A DNA stretch of 64,000 nt, taken from NCBI GenBank assembly GCA_945870025.1, contig CAMBQN010000005.1, positions 1 to 64,000 of the forward strand, read 5' to 3'. Shown piece after piece: positions 33,149-42,152 of the stretch. Within the stretch, counting starts at the first letter, position 1. Each line of letters opens with the position of its first letter. A program made the position numbers and the translations under genes. The DNA comes from Akkermansia muciniphila (GTDB lineage: Bacteria > Verrucomicrobiota > Kiritimatiellia > RFP12 > JAAYNR01). The notes beneath the pieces are model-generated. The model saw only the letters and a program-made list of their open reading frames with translations, searched no databases and had not been told where the DNA came from.

Positions 33149-34492
33149 TCACGGCGCCGTGCGTACGGCCCGGAACCCGTTGCGGGCGCCCCGACTCCCG
33201 TTTGCGTATGCAGCGGAATAGCGGTCCGAAGCGCCCATGTGGGCAGGCGCAAGACCTGCTGCGCCGCCACGGAAACCTGCGCCATTGCCACTCTTGTCCG
33301 GCCAATCGGCCGGCAGGACGGGCGTGCCCGCCCCGTGTGTCCCGCGGAACTGGCGCCCTTTGTCGGCCGGGTCGCTCGTGCTGTTGTCGATCGTCACCAC
33401 GCGGTCCCACAGGCCGCCGCTCAGGTTCAGAATTCCCCAGCACGACGCGCCGGTCTGTTCGCGGCTGAGACCGCTGTTGGGGGCCAGATTGGCGACGAGA
33501 TTGGATACGGCGGCAGCGGCGCTGGACACGGCAAGCTTGTTGGTGGTCCCCCAGGCGTATTCATTGGCCACAGGGGCGACGGGACCGCGGCAGGCTTTCT
33601 CAAATTCCAGTTCCGTCATGGGGCGCAACCCAGCCCACGCCGCAAAAGCGGCACCATCATTCCAGGAGAGCCAGGGGCGGGGGGCATCCGGATTCTCCGG
33701 AGCGTCCAAATCCTTGCGGGGCGGGTACGACGTGTATTCAAAAGTGGCCGCCTTATTTGCCTTGATAAACGCGAGGTAGTTCCGGTGTGAGATCTCGTGC
33801 TTCATGCAATAGAAGCCATTGAACCCATTGGGCCACAAGGCATTGCCGTTCTCCGGAGCGAGGGTCCCGACCGGACGCCCTCCGTCTTTAGTCGGATCGC
33901 CCTGCGTGATCTGCGTCTGGGTGAATCGGTAGCGGTTCTTCAGGCCGTCCCCGGTCCAGAACGCGCCCTGCGGGACGTAGACCATTTCGATGGCGATGAC
34001 CTCCAGAGTCATGGTGTTGGTGCTCATAGGGCCGCCATCGTGCAGCCAGCGCAGCTTGACGCCCTTCCAGTCGTTCGGCCCGGTCTCGCCGACAGCGCTG
34101 CGGTTAATGAAAACTCCAGCGCCGAACGCGGCGCCGTTGGTCATCTCGCTCGTTCCGACGGTAATCGTCGCGCCCGCCGGCGCCTGATGGCCGTCCTTGG
34201 CGAGCACGGCGTGACGCCAGGGTGCGTCGTCTTTGATCGGGTGGTGCTTGACGAACACCCAGGCCGCATCCCAGCTCTCGACCGAGGCCCCGTCGGCCTT
34301 CATCATCGTGCGCCAGGAGTTGGTCCAGGCGATGTCAAACTGAATGAAACTCTCGGTGGCGGATGCGGGAACCAGAGTCACGTTGGCCACCGTGATGTTG
34401 CTGGCATGTGCTGCACTACCCGCCAGGAGCAGGCCGGTAACGATCACCGCCGCCCATCGATGCAATCTGTAGGCATTGCTTATACGACTCAT
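33149..34492 (-). CDS. Secreted formylglycine-generating-enzyme-like protein C
   Basis: 447 residues from ATG 34492 (GGGGGAG upstream), with signal peptide WAAVIVTGLLLAGSAAHA. The N-terminal domain is like that of its neighbours (WRTMMKADGASVESWDAAWV). The SUMF1 fold covers about 190-445: MVYVPQGAFWTGDG, GFYCMKHEISHRNYLAFI, AGLRPMTELEFEKACRG, CWGILNLSGGLWDR, RGTHGAG and NGFRAVRTAP. In the region where FGE has its two reactive cysteines this protein has AHMGASDRYSAAYANG, with no cysteine. It is the shortest of the four paralogues. Confidence 0.83.
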   Translation of the reverse strand: MSRISNAYRLHRWAAVIVTGLLLAGSAAHASNITVANVTLVPASATESFIQFDIAWTNSWRTMMKADGASVESWDAAWVFVKHHPIKDDAPWRHAVLAKDGHQAPAGATITVGTSEMTNGAAFGAGVFINRSAVGETGPNDWKGVKLRWLHDGGPMSTNTMTLEVIAIEMVYVPQGAFWTGDGLKNRYRFTQTQITQGDPTKDGGRPVGTLAPENGNALWPNGFNGFYCMKHEISHRNYLAFIKANKAATFEYTSYPPRKDLDAPENPDAPRPWLSWNDGAAFAAWAGLRPMTELEFEKACRGPVAPVANEYAWGTTNKLAVSSAAAAVSNLVANLAPNSGLSREQTGASCWGILNLSGGLWDRVVTIDNSTSDPADKGRQFRGTHGAGTPVLPADWPDKSGNGAGFRGGAAGLAPAHMGASDRYSAAYANGSRGARNGFRAVRTAP

Positions 34493-34504
34493 ATTCAACT
34501 CCCC

Positions 34505-34540
34505 CTGAACACCGAACACTGAACACTGAACACTGAATAC
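34505..34540. repeat. Heptad repeat CTGAACA
   Basis: Five 7-base units (CTGAACA, CCGAACA, CTGAACA, CTGAACA, CTGAATA) in the gap between two genes of the secreted-protein operon. The unit is the same as one arm of the GCGCTTGCA hairpin family, but no facing arm is present here. Confidence 0.8.
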
Positions 34541-34554
34541 TATCCCCTACCCCA

Positions 34555-36702
34555 CTACTCCCCCAGCACCACCCGCGGGAAGAAGTCGCGTTTGAAGGGC
34601 TCCATGGCATTAGGCGCCCACTGGAACCGGTAGCGACTCCCATTGCCGGTATCATCATCGAAGAACATCAGGTAGTAACTGCACTCGCCTCCCGCAGTCA
34701 GGCCGAGATCGGCAAGCGGGATGCGCAGTTCGTAACGGGTGACACGCGCCTCGTCATCCCGAACCACGGCGTACTTGGCGCTCTTCAGCGCCGCCTCATC
34801 CTTACCCGACCACTGTTGGATCTGGGCACCATTCTCCTCGGTCAGAGCCAATCCGAAATTCCACTGCAATCCTTCCGGGTTGATAAGGCCCACCTGCAGG
34901 CAATCGCCGTCGTAAAGGGTTTCCCCGCTCTGCGTGTTGAACTGCCGATCGTCGGTCACCTCCGCCGCGATGCAAAGGGCCTCGCCATCCCAGCCCAGAT
35001 AGGCCTTGATGCTCAGATCAGACGGGCCACGCCAGGGATCTGACGTGTGCAACGAAGGCGTGCGCATGTGGGTGGGGTAGATGACGGCTGCGGTATCGAT
35101 GATGGCCGTTGGGGCGCCCCATTCGTTCAGCTTGCCGTCCAGCTGCATCGGCTGCTTCATGCGCGACAACTGGACGGACTTGGCATCCACCAGGCGCATC
35201 AATGGCTTCATCTCCGTGTCACCCTTGGGGGCGGAGCGCGAGGCGCGCCATCCGGGATAGGGATTGCCAGCCCGGTCCGAACGGGCCAGAACCATGTCGG
35301 TGCGTCCGCCTGTAAGCAGGTAGCCGGGGATGTAGCCGGAAGTGATATAATAGTCGCCACGGTAGATGATACCCGGAATCTGGCCGGTCATCAGGTAGTC
35401 CGCCGGAGTTGCCGGCCAGTCGGCCGGCAACTCCGGAACACCGCGGCCGTGGGTCCCCTTGAAGGCGCGCCCCACGGCGTCAGATACTGAGATTTCGCGC
35501 TCATACATGCGGGTGCCCTGGCCCAGCAATCCCCAGAACATGTTATCCGAATCACTGGGCACGGCTGTCTTCATGCCGCGACTGGCTTTCTCGTACTCCA
35601 GCTCCGTTGTCGGCCGCAGACCCGCCCACGCCGCGAAGGTTGCGCCATCCTGCCAAGAGAGCCACGGACACATCGCGTCCGAATCCGTGGCCGTGTAGGT
35701 GTAGGCGGAGGATTTGCCGGTCCGTTTGATTGCCTGCCCATGCCCGCCGGTGTAGTACCGCGGCTTGGCCTGCGTGTCGGTCAGCGTATTCAGAAAATCG
35801 GCATATTGTCCGGCGGTAAACCAGCAGTATTTCATGATATAGAAGGCGTTATAACCATTGGGAAAGGCCGCCGGAATCTCGCCTTTGTCTTCCGGCTTGA
35901 ACCCCACGGCCCAGAGGCTCCCTTTCTGCTTGCCGGTCGGGATCGGCCCGGCGTTGGTCACCTTGAAGGGGGGTAGTGTGTCCGGTGTGTACCCGCATGC
36001 CCAGTGGACATGCCGCCAGGATGCGGCATACGGGAACGACGGGGTATAGTCCTTATCATCGCTGCGTGTGTATTTGTAGAACCAGTTCAGTTCCTGGCCC
36101 CCGAACCCGGCGCCGGCCATCTGGGCGGGGGTCTCGTTCCCCTTGCCGAGGTAAAAAGGTCCTTCTGCCACGTAGATCATTTCAACCCCGGACCCGAGAA
36201 CCTGCGCCTTCGCGATATCCGTGATGCCTTTGATAGATTGCAAGTCGCACAGGACCGTAACACGGCGCGCCAGCACCCCCCCCACTCCATCCGCAGCCCG
36301 ACGCACGAACAGGCCGGTAAAGCCGTCCTCGCCGTCCGGCACGAGGAACGTCAGAGGCGTGCCCCCCTTCTCCTGGCCGTAGCCGGTCGGATTTAGCACC
36401 TTGTCGGCGGCTAGGCGCAGCGGCTGCCACGCGGACGTGTCGTCCGCGCGCACCTTGAAGAAAACCCAAGCCGCGTCGTGAAAGATCCCGTGAGACCAAC
36501 TCTTCTCCCAGGAAATGTCAACGTTCACGGTCGCGGTCGTGGCGTCGCGCGGCGTCACCTGGACGTTACCGACCCGCAACCGGTCCGCGTGAGCCGTGCG
36601 TGCGCCCAACAGCAAACTGCAAAGGATCAATGCCGTTGCCTGCGCACGTGCGTGGCGGGTGACGGGCGGCGCGTGCCGCGTGTCGCTTGGTTGTTCCTTC
36701 AT
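34555..36702 (-). CDS. Secreted formylglycine-generating-enzyme-like protein D with C-terminal CBM9-like domain
   Basis: 715 residues and first gene of the six-gene operon. A signal peptide (ATALILCSLLLGARTAHA) precedes the shared N-terminal domain (LRVGNVQVTPRDATTATVNV, AAWVFFKVRADDTSAWQPL). The SUMF1 fold (about 175-500; EMIYVAEGPFYLGKGNE, FYIMKYCWFTAGQYADFLN, AGLRPTTELEYEKASRG) again lacks the FGE cysteine pair. Residues about 515-715 form a CBM9-like domain (MQLDGKLNEWG, YLGWDGEALCIAAEVTDD, YELRIPLADLGL), of the same class as the N-terminus of the 1302-residue protein at the other end of the operon. AAGGAG precedes the ATG. Confidence 0.85.
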   Translation of the reverse strand: MKEQPSDTRHAPPVTRHARAQATALILCSLLLGARTAHADRLRVGNVQVTPRDATTATVNVDISWEKSWSHGIFHDAAWVFFKVRADDTSAWQPLRLAADKVLNPTGYGQEKGGTPLTFLVPDGEDGFTGLFVRRAADGVGGVLARRVTVLCDLQSIKGITDIAKAQVLGSGVEMIYVAEGPFYLGKGNETPAQMAGAGFGGQELNWFYKYTRSDDKDYTPSFPYAASWRHVHWACGYTPDTLPPFKVTNAGPIPTGKQKGSLWAVGFKPEDKGEIPAAFPNGYNAFYIMKYCWFTAGQYADFLNTLTDTQAKPRYYTGGHGQAIKRTGKSSAYTYTATDSDAMCPWLSWQDGATFAAWAGLRPTTELEYEKASRGMKTAVPSDSDNMFWGLLGQGTRMYEREISVSDAVGRAFKGTHGRGVPELPADWPATPADYLMTGQIPGIIYRGDYYITSGYIPGYLLTGGRTDMVLARSDRAGNPYPGWRASRSAPKGDTEMKPLMRLVDAKSVQLSRMKQPMQLDGKLNEWGAPTAIIDTAAVIYPTHMRTPSLHTSDPWRGPSDLSIKAYLGWDGEALCIAAEVTDDRQFNTQSGETLYDGDCLQVGLINPEGLQWNFGLALTEENGAQIQQWSGKDEAALKSAKYAVVRDDEARVTRYELRIPLADLGLTAGGECSYYLMFFDDDTGNGSRYRFQWAPNAMEPFKRDFFPRVVLGE

Positions 36703-36932
36703 GCTGCATACTCCTTGTACTCAAAATACTGAGACAATTAAAATAGCATTTTTCGTGCCCAGACAAGATTGGAAGACAAGAAATCGCTTTTCGGCCGGCA
36801 CCGCCCCACACGGTCAGGAATCATTCCGGAACCGGTCTGACGCCGCGTTGTCATGGCGGAAAGCATGGCCGAAACCGGACACCCAACGCCCGTCCCTAAG
36901 CCGCCCTCTTTCGTGTTCATACCACCACCGGC

Positions 36933-38573
36933 CTAAAGGTTTTCGATGTTGACCGTGATGTCGTCTTTCCGGGTCGCTGCGGCGGGCTTGGTCTCGGCGG
37001 CGTCCGGCTTCACCGCGAGTGCGCGGGTGGTCGGCAGAGTGCGATAATAGACCATGAGCTGGATTGCGGCGAGACAGGTGTCCATCACCGGGCGGTCGGT
37101 GTTGGCGTCGGTGTTTTCCCACCAGCCGATCTCCTGAGGCCGACCGCTGGGGTCGGTGTAGGCGCCCTTCTCGATCTTCTGGGCGCGAACATAGAGACGC
37201 CACAGTTTGTTCCACCACGAGGTCCACCGCTTGCCGCCGGTGTGGAACTTCGCCTGGGTGGCGTAATAGTAATAATACTGGATATTGCCGCCCGGCCCCT
37301 TGGCGTCAGCCACCAGAAAGGCGGGCGTCCACGCGTCCATCAAGGCGAGGGTCGTGCGCGCCTCGGCGTCGCCGCCCGCGCCCAGAAGCTGGAGGCAGAG
37401 CGCTCCCGCGGCAGACAGACCGCTGGCGCCGGGCTTGTCATAGCCGAACCCCCCGCCGGACTGGTAGTTCTGGCGGAACCCACGCACCGCCTTCTTCATG
37501 GCGGCGGCGAGGGCTGGCTTGTCGCGGTAGGCGTTGGCCAGATGCGCGGCCTTAAGCGCCTGGGCGCACCAGCTCATGACCGAAGTGTCGTTGCGTTCGG
37601 CCCCCTTCATGTTGTAATCCCAGCCGCCCGAGGCGTTCTGGCCCGTGACCAGCACGTGGATCGCCCGGTCGGCGGCATCCTTGATGTTGGGGTTCTGAAT
37701 CATGAAGTATGCCTCGCTCAGCGCATAGGCAGCGATCGGCAGCGAGTACTCATGGGCGTCGCTGTATTTGAAACGGCCGTCGGCCTCCTGCGCGCTCATC
37801 AGGAATTGAATCCCGCGTTGAACCGTCTCGCCGAATTCGGGGCTGGTTGCGGGCGTCTCGCTGTGCGACAGGAAGGTGAGCACGGCCAGACCCGTCATGG
37901 CCACCTTGTTCTGCGGCCAGGAGCCGTCGGCCTGCTGGTTCTTCTTAAGCCAGCGCAGGGCGCGCATCACCGCCCGTTCGGATTCCGTGACGTCGGGCGG
38001 CGCGTTGGTTATGGATGGGGGAAGATCGTGGATTCGATTGGTTCCCGGCCAGCCCGGCGGCGGGCCGATAACGATCACCTGTACCCCCGGCAGCTTATCC
38101 GGAGGCGTCGGCGTGGGATTCTGGGGCACTTTCACTGGTAACGGCGGCGTGGGCAGTATCGGCGGCAGGTCAAAACCCCCGATATGTGGGGCGCCTCCTG
38201 CGCCGCCATCGTCCGACGGCAGTTGGGGCGGCTTCGGAGGAACCACCAGAATGGGCGGATCCGGAGGAACGGGCTGAAGCGTAACCGTCGGTCCCGTTAG
38301 TGACGGAGCGATCACATCGGCGGCTAGAAGGACGATCAGGACGACGGCGATGAGCGGGATGAACACCGCGCAGAGGGGCGCGGCCAGACGTTGCGCCTCG
38401 AGGCGCGCCTCCTTGAATTCTCGTGTATGGCGCGGGCAACCAAACCCCCGGATCATCTTTTTGATCCGGGTGACATAGCTGTCCTCGCGGAAGCGCTCAT
38501 CGATCTCGGCGAGCGCCTGATCCTCCTTGGCGCGGATTGCGTCGACGTCGTCATTGCCGGTGGAGTCAGCCAT
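36933..38573 (-). CDS. TonB-topology protein with squalene-cyclase-like C-terminal domain, copy 2
   Basis: 546 residues. A cytoplasmic N-terminus (about 1-60, with SYVTRIKKMIRGFGCPRHTR) is followed by one membrane helix (CAVFIPLIAVVLIVLLAA), then a long proline-rich stretch (PPDPPILVVPPKPPQLP) and, from about residue 200, an alpha/alpha-barrel of the prenyltransferase/squalene-cyclase type with QQADGSWPQ, QEADGRFKY, ASGGWDYN and GGGFGYD repeats. It ends in a short tail, KDDITVNIENL. The topology copies TonB, but the TonB C-terminal domain is replaced. It is paralogous to the next gene and last in the ExbB/ExbD operon. ATG 38573 has AGGAGG 6 nt upstream. Confidence 0.82.
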   Translation of the reverse strand: MADSTGNDDVDAIRAKEDQALAEIDERFREDSYVTRIKKMIRGFGCPRHTREFKEARLEAQRLAAPLCAVFIPLIAVVLIVLLAADVIAPSLTGPTVTLQPVPPDPPILVVPPKPPQLPSDDGGAGGAPHIGGFDLPPILPTPPLPVKVPQNPTPTPPDKLPGVQVIVIGPPPGWPGTNRIHDLPPSITNAPPDVTESERAVMRALRWLKKNQQADGSWPQNKVAMTGLAVLTFLSHSETPATSPEFGETVQRGIQFLMSAQEADGRFKYSDAHEYSLPIAAYALSEAYFMIQNPNIKDAADRAIHVLVTGQNASGGWDYNMKGAERNDTSVMSWCAQALKAAHLANAYRDKPALAAAMKKAVRGFRQNYQSGGGFGYDKPGASGLSAAGALCLQLLGAGGDAEARTTLALMDAWTPAFLVADAKGPGGNIQYYYYYATQAKFHTGGKRWTSWWNKLWRLYVRAQKIEKGAYTDPSGRPQEIGWWENTDANTDRPVMDTCLAAIQLMVYYRTLPTTRALAVKPDAAETKPAAATRKDDITVNIENL

Positions 38574-38596
38574 CACGCCCTCCTTTCGGGGACGGT

Positions 38597-40279
38597 CTAC
38601 AGGTCTCCGACGTTGACCGCGATGTCTTCATTGCCCTTCTTGGCGCTGGCCACGCCGCCCTTGGCGCTGGCCGCGCCGCCCTTGGCGCTGGCGGCGTCAC
38701 CCGCGGTGATGCCAAGCTCATCCATGATCGCGGCGGCCTGGGTGGTCGGCAGGTTGCGGTAATAGACCATCAGTTGCAAGGCGGCTAGACAGGTGTCCAT
38801 GACCGGACGGTCCGTGTGCGCATCGTCGTTGACCCAATGTCCGATATCTTGAAGTTTTCCGAGGTGATCGGTATAGACACCCTTCTCAATAATCAGCGCC
38901 TTCAGATAGTTAGGCTTCATCTTGGCATTCCAGGAATCCCACGTTTTGCCGCCTTCGTGAAACTTGGCCTGGGTGGCGTAATAATAGAAATACTGGGTGG
39001 ATCCCCCGATGACACCCGCCAAAACGGGAGCATCCTTGGCGTCCTTCGGGTCCTTGGCGGCAGGATCCTTGACGGAGATCGCCGGCATCCACGGCTCCAT
39101 CAGGATCAACGTGGAGCGCACCTCGGGGCCCTTTCCAGACCCGAGAAGCTGGAGGCAGAGCGTGCCGACTGCTGAGAGGCCACCTCCGCCAGGCCCACGA
39201 TAGCCGAATCCGCCGCTGGGGTTATAGTTTCCCTGAAAGCCCTTGATCGCCTTCTTCATCGCCTGTTCAAGCGGCCCTTTTTCAGAGAAGACGTTGGACA
39301 GATAGGCGGCCTTGAGCGCCTGGGCGCACCAGCCCATGACAGACGTATCGTTTTCATCCGCGGGGACCAGTCCGTAGCACCAGCCTCCCGTGGGGGTCTG
39401 CCCGTCGATCAACACCTGTACGGCTTTTGCGGCCGCGACTTTCACATCCGGATTCATGGTCATGCCATAGGCCTCGCAGAGCGCGTATGAAGCTATCGCG
39501 TGCTGGTAGGAGCTGGAGATCCGCCCGTTTGCCTCCTGCGACTTGACCAAGAACTCGATCGCCTTCTTAACGGTTTCCCCGAATTCGGGACAGGAGGCAC
39601 CCGGCTTCTCGCCGTGGGCCAGAAACGATAGGAGTGCCAGTCCCGTCATGGCGACCTTGTGTTGGGGCCAGGAGCCATCGGATGCCTGATTCTTCTTGAG
39701 CCAGCGGAGCGCCGCCAAAACCGCAGCCTCGGTCTTGTCGTCGCCGCCGAAGCGCTTTCTCAACTGCCCCTGCATGCCGGGGTTGCGCGAGCCAAAGATG
39801 CCTCGCATGATCACGGGGCTCTTGACCTGTAGAACCGCATCCACGGAGGCCGGCTGCTGGGTCACGGGCGCTGTGGTGGTCGCCAGCGGCGTATCGATCG
39901 GCACGGTCACGTCGGTCTCGATCTGGATGTCGGTCTCGATGGGTTCCGGTTCGACCAGCTTTTCCTTTTCCAGTTCCTTGACCTCTTGGGGCTCGAGGAT
40001 CTCCACCTTGACTTCGTAGGTGTTGCTGATCTTGCCTGTCGCGAGGACGGCCATGAGGACGATCGAAACGAGCGGGATCATCACCGCACAGGCAGGCGCC
40101 GCGAGGCGCTGAGCCTCGATGCGGGCCGACTTGAACTCCCGGCTGTCGCGGGGGCAGCCAAACCCGTTGATCATTTTCTTGATCCGGGTTATGTAGCTGT
40201 CCTCGTTGAACAGGTCGTTGATCTCTTTGAGCGCTTCATCCTCTTTCGCGAGGATTTCGTCTTTGATCGGATCGTTCAT
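38597..40279 (-). CDS. TonB-topology protein with squalene-cyclase-like C-terminal domain, copy 1
   Basis: 560 residues, the same plan as its downstream paralogue. The cytoplasmic segment has SYITRIKKMINGFGCPRDSR, then a membrane helix (CAVMIPLVSIVLMAVLA), an acidic/proline linker (ELEKEKLVEPEPIETDIQIE) reminiscent of the TonB Glu-Pro region, and the toroid domain from about residue 185 (QASDGSWPQ, QEANGRISS, TPTGGWCYG, PSGGFGYRG). Near the C-terminus, AKGGAASAKGGVASAKKG is a short repeat. It ends EDIAVNVGDL, like the ending of the other copy. It is encoded 40 bp after an exbD gene. Confidence 0.82.
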   Translation of the reverse strand: MNDPIKDEILAKEDEALKEINDLFNEDSYITRIKKMINGFGCPRDSREFKSARIEAQRLAAPACAVMIPLVSIVLMAVLATGKISNTYEVKVEILEPQEVKELEKEKLVEPEPIETDIQIETDVTVPIDTPLATTTAPVTQQPASVDAVLQVKSPVIMRGIFGSRNPGMQGQLRKRFGGDDKTEAAVLAALRWLKKNQASDGSWPQHKVAMTGLALLSFLAHGEKPGASCPEFGETVKKAIEFLVKSQEANGRISSSYQHAIASYALCEAYGMTMNPDVKVAAAKAVQVLIDGQTPTGGWCYGLVPADENDTSVMGWCAQALKAAYLSNVFSEKGPLEQAMKKAIKGFQGNYNPSGGFGYRGPGGGGLSAVGTLCLQLLGSGKGPEVRSTLILMEPWMPAISVKDPAAKDPKDAKDAPVLAGVIGGSTQYFYYYATQAKFHEGGKTWDSWNAKMKPNYLKALIIEKGVYTDHLGKLQDIGHWVNDDAHTDRPVMDTCLAALQLMVYYRNLPTTQAAAIMDELGITAGDAASAKGGAASAKGGVASAKKGNEDIAVNVGDL

Positions 40280-40319
40280 GGTGACCTCCTTCGAACCCGA
40301 ACAGAGGACCTGTTTGGGC

Positions 40320-40727
40320 TCACATACTGAAGATTGCCAGATTCGTTAGTTGTAGTTTATGACAAATATCCAAAGTTTGCACTAAATATTTGTGGGGCGA
40401 GTCTCCGGTGCAGCGGAGCACCACGCTGACCGTCTTGTCCGTTTCGGCGATGCTGGCCAGCCGTCGCTCCAAAAGCGCCTTGGATACCGGCGCGCCGCGC
40501 AAGATAAAGCCCGTTTTGTTGATCTCGATGTTCAACACATTGGGTTGCACCGTGGGCGAGGAGTTGGGATCCGCCGCTGGCGCGGAAGCGGAGAGCATGG
40601 AGTAGATGTCCTCCTGCTTGATGGTGACGATGAAGAAGATCAGCAACTGGAAGACGACGTCGATCATCGGCGTCATTTCGAGCTGGGGCTGGTCGTTGGT
40701 GATCCGTCGTTTTCTTCTGACTTTCAT
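40320..40727 (-). CDS. ExbD/TolR-family protein 2
   Basis: 135 residues: a basic N-terminus (MKVRRKRRITND), then the diagnostic membrane segment EMTPMIDVVFQLLIFFIVT with the proton-relay Asp, and a periplasmic domain of about 95 residues. It forms the plug/energy-transducing partner of ExbB. AGGAGG overlaps the end of the upstream exbD gene, 3 bp away. Two ExbD genes per ExbB are common in PVC and Bacteroidetes operons. Confidence 0.92.
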   Translation of the reverse strand: MKVRRKRRITNDQPQLEMTPMIDVVFQLLIFFIVTIKQEDIYSMLSASAPAADPNSSPTVQPNVLNIEINKTGFILRGAPVSKALLERRLASIAETDKTVSVVLRCTGDSPHKYLVQTLDICHKLQLTNLAIFSM

Positions 40728-40730
40728 GCC

Positions 40731-41189
40731 TCAGCCTCCTTTCTTCTTCCCCGTGTGATCAAAGATCGCCATAAACGACAGCTTCCAGACGCCGGCCTCG
40801 GTGCAGACCGACATGACGCGCCGGACCTCGCGGTGCGGCACGCGGTTATCGGCCCGGATCAGGACCGGGAAGTTGGTGTTACGGTATTTGTTGACGCGCC
40901 TCACCAGAATGTCCCGCAACATCGACTCACTCACCACTGCGTTGTTGATCGAGATGCGGTAGCCGCCAGCGAAGGGTAATCGGCGTCCCACCTCGATGAT
41001 CAGCGTTTGCGGGGGCATCTCCTTGACGATCGCGCCGTGCCGGCCATCCTCCAAGACGATGTCCTCGTACACGTTGTCGGTCATCTTCATCGTGACGACG
41101 AAAAAGATGATCAACTGGAACACGACGTCGATCATCGGCGTCATGTTCAGATCGCAGCCGGCGGATCGGACTTTTCTAACTTTTCCCAT
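40731..41189 (-). CDS. ExbD/TolR-family protein 1
   Basis: 152 residues with the canonical start DLNMTPMIDVVFQLIIFFVVTMKM, the Asp of the proton pathway within the helix, and a periplasmic domain containing RADNRVPHREVRRVM. It is encoded 13 bp after exbB and immediately before the second exbD, in an operon that energises envelope processes by proton motive force. Confidence 0.92.
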   Translation of the reverse strand: MGKVRKVRSAGCDLNMTPMIDVVFQLIIFFVVTMKMTDNVYEDIVLEDGRHGAIVKEMPPQTLIIEVGRRLPFAGGYRISINNAVVSESMLRDILVRRVNKYRNTNFPVLIRADNRVPHREVRRVMSVCTEAGVWKLSFMAIFDHTGKKKGG

Positions 41190-41202
41190 CTCCGCACCTC
41201 AA

Positions 41203-42039
41203 TTAATTGTTCACGACCTCGACGTTGCGCAGGTCCTTGATCAGCTCCATGGTCATGGCCTCCATGCGGAGGACGAGCTTGTTGGCGTTGTTGCGGATGC
41301 CATAGTAGAAGGTGATGGCCGGGATGGCGACGACCAGGCCGCCAGCGGTTGTCCACAGCGCCTGGGCGATGGCGAGGGCCAGCGCGCCGACGTCGGGGGC
41401 CGCCGTGGCGATGTTGCCGAAGGCCATGATCATGCCCTGCACCGTTCCGAGCAGCCCGAGCATCGGCGCGAGGTTGGCGCAGACCGAGATCCAGGTGAGG
41501 CGCTGCATCAGCCGTTCCGTCTCGAGATCGGCCGCCGTGCCGACGCTCTCTTGGATGATATCGTAGCCTTCCTCCACATGCGAAAAACCAGCCGACAGGA
41601 TGTTAGCCATCGCGCCGGGCTCGCTCTCGCAGGCTTTCAGGGCCTTGAGGACATCCCCCTCGGCCATGGCGCTCTTGACCTGGTCGATCAACGTGCCGGG
41701 CAGCATCTTGTTGGGACGCACGAGGATCGAGCTATCCACGATGAAGTAGATGGCGGCCGCGCCGCTTCCGAACAGGGCCACCCAGAGGAGGAAGCCGAGG
41801 GTTCCCGATCCCGTCATGATGTCGTAGAAATTGGTGGCGCTCCGCTTTCTTGCGGCGGTGGCGGGTGCGCCGCTCGCGGCATCGACGATCGGTGCGCTTT
41901 CAAGCCCTGCGGGCGCGCCAGCCGCCGGGGCCACCGCCGGGGCCGCAGCCGGGGCCGCAGCCGGGGCATCTTGGGCCAGAAGCGCCGGAGCGCCCAGCAG
42001 CGTCGCAAGTATCACCGCACTCATCACTAGTTTCTTCAT
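41203..42039 (-). CDS. MotA/TolQ/ExbB proton-channel family protein
   Basis: 278 residues. It is unusual in starting with a signal peptide (LVMSAVILATLLGAPALLAQ) and an Ala/Pro-rich periplasmic stretch before the three ExbB helices. The channel core is LTWISVCANLAPMLGLLGTVQGMI and ALWTTAGGLVVAIPAITFYY, with the conserved Thr and Pro positions. This extended N-terminus is common in planctomycete/verrucomicrobial ExbB. It is followed by two exbD genes and two TonB-topology proteins. Confidence 0.92.
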   Translation of the reverse strand: MKKLVMSAVILATLLGAPALLAQDAPAAAPAAAPAVAPAAGAPAGLESAPIVDAASGAPATAARKRSATNFYDIMTGSGTLGFLLWVALFGSGAAAIYFIVDSSILVRPNKMLPGTLIDQVKSAMAEGDVLKALKACESEPGAMANILSAGFSHVEEGYDIIQESVGTAADLETERLMQRLTWISVCANLAPMLGLLGTVQGMIMAFGNIATAAPDVGALALAIAQALWTTAGGLVVAIPAITFYYGIRNNANKLVLRMEAMTMELIKDLRNVEVVNN

Positions 42040-42152
42040 GGTATCCTCTCGCCTTTCGTCGTTCGGCCTTACACCGATTTCGCGTTGTTACCCCTGCGTC
42101 GTGTGCCGGGCGCCCCGCCCAGCGCTCTCAAAAGTATCCGTCTGTCTCCCGT

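Noticed and set aside
29922-36702. Active formylglycine-generating enzymes for sulfatase maturation
   Set aside because: The fold is recognisable, but the catalytic cysteine pair is missing in all four proteins and no sulfatase gene is in the window.
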